From Saccoglossus kowalevskii (lineage: Eukaryota > Hemichordata > Enteropneusta > Harrimaniidae): a stretch of DNA of 20,153 nt. The DNA is taken from the NCBI RefSeq assembly GCF_000003605.2, contig NW_003152254.1:519949-540101 (forward strand), given 5' to 3'. Both the position numbers and the translations under genes were made by a program. The notes under the pieces are model-generated. The model saw nothing but the letters and a program-made list of their open reading frames with translations, was not told where the DNA came from and did no database searches. Below are positions 17,271 through 20,153 of this stretch, piece by piece (position 1 is the first letter of the stretch; the number at the start of each line of letters is the position of its first letter).

Positions 17271-17600
17271 TTTTATGGACTTCAAAGGGTCTATTCTCTA
17301 TAGTATGATAATCACATTAAGAGTACTGACACTAATATTATCATATATTCTGTTATTTACATATTCATGATTTGTGTACAATAGTGTTTGCCATGTCACT
17401 AACCATTTATAGTAAGAACATATACGTCATAGTTTATAGATAAAATAGGAAAATACACTTAATTACATTTGACATATATTGTTTCTGCAAAATAGCGTGA
17501 ATTTTGTATTCCAATATTGAATTGAATTGTGGGTAATAGCATTATTTCATGTGAAGACAAAAAAACAGAACATAAAATTACGAGCTAGCGATATACAACA
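17270..17600. repeat. Flanking block, copy F (second subtype)
   Basis: Carries TAGTATGATAATCACATTAA, AGTACTGACAC, CATATTCATGA, GCCATGTCACTAACCATTTAT and the degraded end GTGAAGACAAAAAAACAG. The minus-strand TATA is altered to AAATAACAG although the TCAGT is kept (A at 17327), and AATAAA is lost. Confidence 0.7.
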
Positions 17601-17675
17601 AATAACTTTTGGCTGAATTGTGTCAACCGAACTCAGCAAAATCAACAAAATAATCAGATCAAATGGTTGAATCAT
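17547..17675 (-). CDS. Signal-peptide-bearing small frame, copy G (possibly functional)
   Basis: A 42-residue frame starts MIQPFDLIILLILLSSVDT and ends TGA. Its first seven codons align with those of the 9682 precursor and copy A (M-x-K/E/Q-x-x-x-L) and then run into a hydrophobic core, so this is the second copy with an intact ATG. It lies at the proper place in block G: leader exon 17840-17779, 80-bp intron 17778-17699 (GTAAGT to TATGCAG), then 23 leader bases to the ATG. After the signal peptide come QPKVICCISLARN and a hydrophobic end that overlaps block F. No dibasic site is seen. It could be a decaying copy that kept its start. Confidence 0.4.
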   Translation of the reverse strand: MIQPFDLIILLILLSSVDTIQPKVICCISLARNFMFCFFVFT

Positions 17676-17689
17676 GAATTGTTTTTGTC

Positions 17690-18190
17690 AGGAATGAGCT
17701 GCATATCACGAAACGTGGAGTAAAAGAAATAATTATAATGTAATAAAAATATCATAACTGAAACAGATATCTACTTACTTCACAATAGTTTGACAAATTC
17801 AGTTGTTTTTCTGTAGTATGATAACCACGCTGGGTATACTGATGTAAATGTAATATAGCCTGTTTATATCTACATATTCATATATGTGTATTTTAGTAGC
17901 CTAAAAATTGTGCCGTGTCACTGAACATTTATAAATAATCATATATGATAGTAACTCAAATTCGTAAATAGACGTTATTACGTTTCAAAACAATTGGTTT
18001 GTTAAGTTAATTTTTACGTTAATCTCACACAAATTAGAATTCATAACCATGATAATTCGAAAACGATATACTGCATTGAGTTGTGGATAATATCATTTTT
18101 GTGTCTCCAATGCTATTGTACCAGCATAATTAAATTGGCCACAAATATAGTTTCATCTAAGATTACAAGGTGAGATCTACACGTTTGCAA
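17690..18190 (-). repeat. Flanking block, copy G, with promoter, leader exon and 80-bp intron
   Basis: Near-complete block. Minus strand: TATAAA first base 17868, TCAGT start A 17840, leader 17840-17779 without ATG, donor GTAAGT 17778-17773, acceptor CAG 17701-17699. The plus-side AATAAA is lost (AATATAG). Its far end (GTTTGCAAA) overlaps the 3' end of the frame at 18177-18353, as expected for tandem minus-strand genes. Confidence 0.7.
17838..17868 (-). promoter_or_regulatory. TATA and initiator pair, block G
   Basis: TATAAACAGG at 17868 downward and ATCAGTATACCC with its A at 17840, 28 bases apart. It would drive the leader exon spliced to the 17675 ATG. Confidence 0.5.
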
Positions 18191-18353
18191 AAAATAAAAA
18201 AAAAACATTTGTGTTAGTGTCACCCATACAGTCACCAAGCCAACTTTCACCTAACTTTGGGGCATTCCACTTTGATTGAGGAGCACTACAAGTCCTGTAG
18301 GACACCGTAACAATCAAAAGGAGCAAAGCAGCCAGAATGATTGATTTTGCAGT
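18177..18353 (-). pseudogene. Signal-peptide precursor copy with lost start codon
   Basis: The codons read (T)AKSIILAALLLLIVTVS, then YRTCSA, a plausible signal-peptidase site, then PQSKWNAPKLGESWLGDCMG and a T/N-rich, F-rich end to TAG. AK-x-x-I-L aligns with the other copies, and the initiator position is ACT (18353-18351). A GTG 21 bases further up (18374) keeps the frame open but is an unlikely eukaryotic start. An ATG at the acceptor-like GAAATGCAG is out of frame. Upstream only the left part of the block intron remains (CAAAACGCTGGGCAAAAG), with no TATA or leader, so expression from its own promoter is unlikely. Confidence 0.5.
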
Positions 18354-18668
18354 GAACTGTAATCTGCATTTCACAAAACGCTGGGCAAAAGTAATTTGTC
18401 AACAATGCTGAATCATTGTACGTACATTCAACCACAATCGGGTGTCTTAGGAGTTCACTAAATTGTAATTAATTTCATTTCGATTGATGAAAACTGTTTA
18501 GTAATGGGTAACCGTGTTTTGTGGCGGATGCAGGTTTCCAGCAATGAAATAGATTAATAATAATTCTTTAATATAATGAATGGATACTATAATAATAAAT
18601 TCGAAATATAAAATACAGTGTAACAACTGAAATGATGCTACCCGAAGCGTGGTACCTACTAGACTGAC

Positions 18669-19088
18669 ACATTTGCTTTGCACATCTTGCTTTATGTTAG
18701 ATGCAACCAATTTTACAAGTCTAATGTATTCTTCATCTACAAATTCAGAGATTTCTGAATCAGTATATGTCTCGTGGAGAATTGGTACAACTCGTTCCTT
18801 GAGTGTAACAACATTGATTTTGCCTTTAACTTCAGCTATTGTTATATTCTGCCCAAACTGTTCATTAAGCCGTCGTTTGATGCGAGTAGTGCTGTATGCA
18901 GGAACATCTGGTGGCAGATACATTGCCAATTGTTCCCGAAGATCACCTAGTGTAAACTGGTGTACTTGTTGTTCAGAAGAAGTGAGCCAGTCACACAAAT
19001 CACTAAACGCTTTATCATTCAATGCATTAAGATTGCGAACATTTGATTCAACCACTGTGTGATTGCTGGCAATGTATTGCCAGTTATT
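18669..19088 (-). pseudogene. Globular protein fragment (LNDKAFSDLCDWL type), captured exon or repeat-derived
   Basis: The minus-strand frame is open from the acceptor TATGCAG at 19093-19091: NNWQYIASNHTVVES, then LNALNDKAFSDLCDWLTSSE, YLPPDVPAYSTTRIKRRLNE, AEVKGKINVVTLKERV and, near 18669, IKQDVQSKC. Afterwards the frame continues into AT-rich DNA (to 18498) with unprotein-like composition. The 129-residue core has mixed, globular composition. I have an impression of similar N-D/E-K-A-x-x-x-L-C-x-W-L segments in uncharacterised, multi-copy proteins of aquatic invertebrates, but I cannot name the family. There is no ATG in a good position, so it is a fragment or internal exon. It sits where the signal-peptide region lies in other copies, directly behind block H. 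Confidence 0.5.
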
Positions 19089-19640
19089 AGCTGCATATCA
19101 CCAAACGTGGGGCAAATGTAATTAAGCAAAACATAATGACAACAATAACTGAAACAAATGTCTACTTACTTCACAATAGCTTGACAAATTCAGTTGTGTA
19201 GTATGATAACCGCACTGAGTGTACTGATACAAATGTAACAATATAGCCTGTTTAAATCTACATATTCATGAGATGTGTATTTTCGTGACATAGCAGCTTT
19301 GCCGTGTCATTAACCATTTATAATACCATGTCAATCATATTTAATATTTAGTAAAATATGAAAATACCCTTTATTCAATTTGGCAAATATTGTTTATCAA
19401 AAATTACTGAGGAAGAATTTCGTATAGTGTATTGTTTTCTAATTTATAAACAAAATTTCATTGTAAATTTTTCATTTCAATAACTGTATTGAATTGTGGG
19501 TGATATATTTTTCTAGTCTCCAGTGGGTATATACAAGCATAATTAAATTGGAGACAAATTTAAATCAGTGCCTAAAATTACTACTAGACTGTGTTTGCAA
19601 AACGTAAACACACACAGTACGACTGAAATTACATCTTCAT
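19083..19640 (-). repeat. Flanking block, copy H, with leader exon and 79-bp intron
   Basis: The most complete copy. Minus strand: TTTAAA in place of TATAAA (first base 19256), TCAGT start A at 19225 (31 bases), leader 19225-19170 without ATG, donor GTAAGT 19169-19164, acceptor CAG 19093-19091. Minus-strand AATAAA lies in CCTTTATTC near 19370, where it could end the neighbouring upstream gene. The plus-side end has AATTTAAA. Confidence 0.75.
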
Positions 19641-19660
19641 ATTCTTTTCAGGCGCTATAA

Positions 19661-19672
19661 CCCCCCCCCCCC
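19661..19672. repeat. Poly(C) run
   Basis: Twelve consecutive C at the end of block H, just after the acceptor-like CATATTCTTTTCAGG. No other homopolymer of C or G of this length is present. The length may be an assembly or sequencing estimate. Confidence 0.9.
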
Positions 19673-19674
19673 AC

Positions 19675-19765
19675 AATATCCAGACCCTCAACACTGTGAC
19701 CTTCACCATATAACAGTCTTTCATTATGATTCGCACTATGACCTTCGATGTATGCCCCTCTCTGA
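19675..19765. repeat. CTGTGACCCTC-type degenerate repeat, second copy
   Basis: Aligns with 16905-17010 (see that entry). Lies directly before the Cys-rich exon candidate, as in copy C. Confidence 0.5.
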
Positions 19766-19814
19766 CCATAATAGGTTAATAAGAGGTACTAACTGTAAAA
19801 CACATCAACCACAG

Positions 19815-19949
19815 AGACAATCCCATTGTCATTGTGTTTTTTGTGGCTCACACTGTAAGTGTCAACATGAATGCCTCTATGACAGATGTGTTGAGTTTCA
19901 CATAACCGATTCACTAACCCATCATTCAATTATGTTGTCTATAGAATGA
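19815..19949 (+). CDS. Cys-rich terminal exon candidate, copy I
   Basis: After ATCAACCACAG, 44 codons run in frame: RQSHCHCVFCG, then SHCKCQHECLYDRCVEFHI, then a Cys-free tail and TGA 19947-19949. Compared with copy C (5771-5905) the acceptor, the reading frame and the distance to the motif are identical, and the shared core differs only by E to K and E to D plus two silent changes. The N-terminal part has gained two Cys (C7, C10) and the tail has lost one. The acceptor lacks a good pyrimidine tract here. The upstream part of the gene was not found, and the following block continues past the window edge. Confidence 0.45.
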   Translation, partial: RQSHCHCVFCGSHCKCQHECLYDRCVEFHITDSLTHHSIMLSIE

Positions 19950-20153
19950 TAATCGTGCTAGGAGTATCGACTCTAATATTACCATATATTCTGTTTATAT
20001 TTTCATATTCATGAGATATGTGTATAGCCATTTTTGCCGTGTCGCTGCCTATTATTAATTAGACAAATCATATTTAAGGGTTATAAACTAAGTATAGAAT
20101 AATAATCTTTATTACATTTGGCAAACATTTTTTCTCAAAAATTAATAGAAAAA
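19930..20153. repeat. Flanking block, copy I (second subtype, cut by window end)
   Basis: GAATGATAATCGTGC, GGAGTATCGACTCTAATATT, CATATTCATGAGATATGTG, TTGCCGTGTCGCTG and CTTTATTACATTTGGCAAAC are present. Minus strand: TATAAACAG at 19999-19994 with TCGATA about 32 bases downstream, and AATAAA in TTTATTACA near 20108. Confidence 0.7.

Noticed and set aside
18649-19062. 137-codon plus-strand open frame
   Set aside because: It is the complement of the protein-like minus-strand frame, with a Ser/Thr-heavy composition typical of an antisense shadow.

Overview
The window looks like AT-rich intergenic and gene-cluster DNA from a metazoan, most likely a marine invertebrate. The evidence is CR1-like non-LTR retrotransposon ends, a decayed DUF3504/Crypton-type tyrosine recombinase, spliceosomal-type donors and acceptors, AATAAA signals, microsatellites and a large minisatellite. 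There are no operons, ribosome binding sites, tRNAs or rRNAs. I cannot name the species. Most of the window is repeat-derived, and only one or two of the protein-coding calls look intact.

Layout. 1-741: the 3' end of a CR1-like LINE (+ strand), inserted into a decayed signal-peptide exon (743-799, -). 1377-2110: a damaged copy of a small-gene family with its conserved flanking block. 2117-2188: a 24-bp-arm foldback. 2403-3400: a broken Crypton-type recombinase with a TATA-like box upstream. 3460-4995: a 26-bp minisatellite of about 59 units with an 18-unit higher-order repeat. 5000-7600: several more family copies. 7649-7846 and 9497-9682 (-): two small Cys-containing precursors; the second is the clearest gene in the window and predicts an amidated QCPPHCP peptide. 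9863-10061: a small inverted-repeat element. About 10230-10558: a second LINE end. 10560-12960: nothing recognisable. 13240-13940: a tandem 155-bp repeat carrying AAGATGGCGGCC. About 14370-15024: a third LINE end. 15030-20153: a dense cluster of family copies, including a 129-residue globular protein fragment (18669-19088, -).

The main system is a tandem small-gene family. At least nine copies of a roughly 200-550 bp block occur. Read on the minus strand, most blocks contain TATAAA about 28-32 bases before a TCAGT/TCGAT initiator, then a short leader exon, then in the fuller copies a GTAAGT donor and a 70-80 bp intron. The intron leads into a region related to the hydrophobic MAxTxxLLLLCLV signal peptide of the 9497-9682 gene. 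Start codons have decayed in most copies (ATG, ATG, ATA, ATA, AGG, ACT, AAC). Read on the plus strand, the DNA just before five of the blocks holds short Cys-rich terminal reading frames behind conserved acceptors, two of them sharing HC-x-CQHECLY-x-RCVEFHI. The block would then be a 3' UTR with AATAAA in some copies. Both readings are recorded. I favour the minus-strand promoter reading for signal-peptide copies and consider the plus-strand Cys-rich exons a real rival or a second, overlapping family.
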